The position numbers were made by a program, and so were the translations under genes. From Dehalococcoidia bacterium (lineage in GTDB: Bacteria > Chloroflexota > Dehalococcoidia > Dehalococcoidales > JAUWYK01), in the NCBI GenBank assembly GCA_030615865.1, contig JAUWYK010000087.1, positions 1 through 6,279 on the forward strand: a stretch of DNA of 6,279 nucleotides. Direction: 5' to 3'. Below are positions 4,813 to 6,279 of this stretch, piece after piece (positions within the stretch are counted from its first letter, which is position 1; the number at the start of each line of letters is the position of its first letter). A model generated the notes under the pieces. It was not told where the DNA came from. It saw nothing but the letters and a program-made list of their open reading frames with translations, and made no database searches.

Positions 4813-5549
4813 TCGAACATCCTCGCAGTTTTCTCTGTAATCAATTCGAAGAACACGCGATTTTTTAATTCTCGCATTCTATTAATTGTTGGCCAAATGC
4901 TCTTTTCACTTATACCCTTTACATTCTCCTTAAACACGTCAACGTCTAAAATAATTCCAACGTGTCCAGTCTTTGGGCTTTGAACTTGTGTCTGTATGAT
5001 ACTTGCTTCCAAATCCTTCTCACGAACCACTAACCTGATAAAAAATTGCCTTAATATTTGGGGTAGTGTCTTAGGCAATACAGGAGACGCGGTAAAATAT
5101 TCCTCTAAATCTCCTTCAAGAGGCATATCTATTCTGTTTATGTATCGTACAGATATCCTTTCTATAACTTGAGGCGACGACCTCGAGCTATATAATTCCC
5201 ACAGCCTCTTAGATTCATCTAACACCATTTCCCACTTTGTATAAGGATGTAACCTACTGAATGTGAAGCCATCTATTCTAAATTGTGCAACTTCCTTTTT
5301 ATCCCTGGATGTAAATCTGTACCCCTTTATGTCTTCATCTTCGTGAGTTTCTACTACTGGTTTAGCATCTTTTACTTCAATGGAACCTGTTATGAGCCAA
5401 CCCTTTTCGACTTTTTTATATCTGCCAGATAATTCCTTTTTTAGCGACGAAAACTCCTTCTTGACATCAAACCCAACAGGAAGTCTAGCTCGAAAATCAA
5501 TTATCGCCTCAACTATTGGAGCGTTCTTTAGATGTCTTGCTTTGGCCAC
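4809..5549 (-). CDS. TIGR04255-family protein, first gene of the island operon (246 aa)
   Basis: The protein opens HLKNAPIVEAIIDFRARLPV and has a central block FRIDGFTFSRLHPYTKWEMV (90-109), then LWELY and VIERISVRYINRIDMPLEGD (128-147). These are the hallmark segments of TIGR04255, a bacterial family of about 250 residues with no established biochemical role, often found in accessory regions. Length and both ends fit a complete member. No catalytic motif, signal or membrane segment is seen. The GTG start (5547-5549) fits the family N-terminus; its ribosome site is weak (TTGGGAT about 10 nt upstream). It heads a tightly packed operon, shares a 4-nt overlap with the next gene, and is clearly AT-richer than dnaN. 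It may recognise a target jointly with the two downstream proteins, but that is inference. Confidence 0.88.
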   Translation of the reverse strand: MAKARHLKNAPIVEAIIDFRARLPVGFDVKKEFSSLKKELSGRYKKVEKGWLITGSIEVKDAKPVVETHEDEDIKGYRFTSRDKKEVAQFRIDGFTFSRLHPYTKWEMVLDESKRLWELYSSRSSPQVIERISVRYINRIDMPLEGDLEEYFTASPVLPKTLPQILRQFFIRLVVREKDLEASIIQTQVQSPKTGHVGIILDVDVFKENVKGISEKSIWPTINRMRELKNRVFFELITEKTARMFE

Positions 5550-5597
5550 GTGTTTCTATCCCAATTTGCAGTCGTATTTATATCGTGTCTACTAGAT

Positions 5598-5626
5598 ACT
5601 GTACACCAATTTTATGAGGTTTTCAA
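5598..5626 (-). promoter_or_regulatory. Candidate promoter of the island operon
   Basis: On the minus strand TTGAAA (5621-5626) is followed after 17 nt by TACAGT (5598-5603), matching 4 of 6 bases of each consensus. It lies about 50 nt upstream of the GTG start. An inverted repeat, AAAGTC-TATAG-GACTTT (5630-5646), is immediately upstream and could bind a regulator. Confidence 0.35.
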
Positions 5627-5685
5627 ATAAAAGTCTATAGGACTTTGACAAGTATTGGCCTCTCCAGCCCCCTGTTAGCAAAAAA

Positions 5686-5705
5686 GGGGAGCCTTTCGGC
5701 TCCCC
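5686..5705 (-). terminator. dnaN terminator, probably bidirectional
   Basis: An 8-bp GC-rich stem GGGGAGCC/GGCTCCCC with a 4-nt loop lies about 25 nt after the dnaN stop. On the minus strand it is followed by CTTTTTTGC. A T7 run also follows on the plus strand. It should separate dnaN transcription from the AT-rich operon, which therefore needs its own promoter. It lies inside the two dnaN repeats, so it may have arrived with the island. Confidence 0.88.
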
Positions 5706-5729
5706 CCAGTTTTTTTCTGCAAGTTCAAG

Positions 5730-5754
5730 TCACCACTGAACAAACATGGGCATG
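5730..5754 (-). repeat. dnaN 3' end: proximal copy of the direct repeat
   Basis: The last eight codons of dnaN, including the TGA stop, form the copy that matches 3799-3823 at 24 of 25 positions. Here the repeat is continuous with the rest of the clamp gene, so this is the functional end. Confidence 0.85.
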
Positions 5755-6278
5755 ACCACGTGGATGTAGTTGTCCACCCCTACCGGGCGGACAACGCCGG
5801 GGCTTGACGGGCTGGTGGTCTCCAGGGCTACCTGCGCCTCATGAAGCACACTCAGGACATCGGTCAGATATTTGCCATTGAAGGCAATCTTGGCCTCCTC
5901 GCCCTCAACTACGGCATCAATCTCACCGACATCGTCACCGATCTCTTCCGACCTAGCGGAAACTACCACCTTGCCCGGGGTCAGCTCTCCACCGGGGGTT
6001 ACCACCAAGCGGATAATGCCACTGCCATCACGGGCAAAGATAGAGGCGGTCTTGGTTGCCCTCAAGAAATCGGCGACACTAATCACCGCTCTGGTAGTGT
6101 AGCTCTGGGGGATAAGCTGGGCATAATTGGGGAAGGTACCCTGAATCAACTGGGAAACCAGCTCAATATTCTTCAGCCGAAATAGAGCCTGACCCTTGTT
6201 GGGGTTTACCATTACCTCCACCGCCTCCTCCTGCTCAGCAATAAGCCGATTAAGCTCAGCCAGTGTTCGTGCTGGAAT
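5730..6278 (-). CDS. dnaN: DNA polymerase III beta subunit (sliding clamp), C-terminal part
   Basis: The frame is open to the window edge, so only the last 182 residues are present, roughly half of a usual 365-375 residue clamp. It begins IPARTLAELNRLIAE, the linker/domain-2 end that matches IPRKGVIEL in E. coli DnaN. Then come FRLKNIELVSQLIQGTFPNY (the familiar S.LI.G.FPnY block), domain 3 with ATKTASIFARDGSGIIRLVV, and the KIAFNGKYLTDVLSVL helix. It ends HVVMPMFVQW, the usual VMPM C-terminus near the partner-binding cleft. The dimeric ring encircles DNA and tethers polymerase III and repair proteins. An internal GTG at 6219-6221 could be mistaken for the start, but homology continues upstream of it. 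A strong terminator follows. Its last 25 nt recur at 3799-3823. Confidence 0.97.
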   Translation of the reverse strand: MPARTLAELNRLIAEQEEAVEVMVNPNKGQALFRLKNIELVSQLIQGTFPNYAQLIPQSYTTRAVISVADFLRATKTASIFARDGSGIIRLVVTPGGELTPGKVVVSARSEEIGDDVGEIDAVVEGEEAKIAFNGKYLTDVLSVLHEAQVALETTSPSSPGVVRPVGVDNYIHVVMPMFVQW

Positions 6279-6279
6279 A

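Larger units (their letters stand above)
3799..5754 (-). mobile_element. Putative small genomic island inserted at the dnaN 3' end
   Basis: The block is bounded by the two 25-bp copies of the dnaN 3' end and contains only the three-gene operon, its promoter region and the dnaN terminator. It is visibly AT-rich: in sample 60-base lines I count 22 G+C at 5281-5340, against 34 at 5881-5940 in dnaN and 34 at 1201-1260 in the lipoprotein gene. Outside the distal repeat a neighbouring gene is cut off. This fits site-specific insertion that restores the target gene's end, as seen with islands at tRNA and some protein-gene 3' ends. No integrase, transposase or terminal inverted repeat is visible, so it would be non-autonomous or decayed. 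A partial duplication with rearrangement is the alternative. Confidence 0.5.

Noticed and set aside
6219..6221. Internal GTG as a dnaN start giving a 163-residue protein
   Set aside because: The same frame continues upstream to the window edge with clear clamp sequence (IPARTLAEL), so the gene is simply cut by the window.
1..6279. tRNA, rRNA, CRISPR array or insertion-sequence transposase
   Set aside because: None was seen on either strand; no cloverleaf with conserved loop bases, no regular repeat-spacer array and no transposase motifs.

Overview
The window looks like chromosomal DNA from a Chloroflexota-type bacterium, most likely Dehalococcoidia or an uncultured relative. The grounds are the small DUF5679-type zinc-knuckle protein, the style of the sigma factor/anti-sigma pair, and the DUF4382 secreted proteins. 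This is recognition from memory, not a database match. Every convincing gene is on the minus strand, so transcription runs from high to low coordinates.

Layout, in transcription order. (1) 5730-6278 is the C-terminal half of dnaN, the DNA polymerase III sliding clamp, cut by the window edge and followed by a strong hairpin terminator. (2) 3909-5549 is an AT-rich three-gene operon: a TIGR04255-family protein, then two proteins of unknown function, coupled by a 4-nt overlap and a 10-nt gap. (3) 3668-3781 is a 5'-truncated second copy of the DUF5679 gene with its own terminator. (4) 514-3428 is an envelope-signalling cluster: an ECF-type sigma factor, a single-pass anti-sigma-like protein with a DUF4382 ectodomain, and a lipoprotein that also carries DUF4382. 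(5) 73-213 is the intact DUF5679 gene with its promoter and terminator.

The most interesting feature is how blocks 2 and 3 are joined. The last 25 nt of dnaN (5730-5754) recur in the same orientation at 3799-3823 with one mismatch. That mismatch is a synonymous Val codon change in the dnaN frame, so both copies encode MPMFVQW-stop. The two copies bracket exactly the AT-rich three-gene operon. The distal copy lies 17 nt from the point where the second DUF5679 gene is cut off. This looks like a small genomic island inserted at the 3' end of dnaN, keeping the clamp intact and breaking the gene next door. No integrase is visible.

In the signalling cluster, the sigma factor would be held at the membrane by the N-terminal domain of the anti-sigma protein. 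The outer DUF4382 domain of that protein shares a fold and motif pattern with the lipoprotein made just downstream. This suggests a sensor and a secreted partner or target of the same family. The function of the island operon is unknown.
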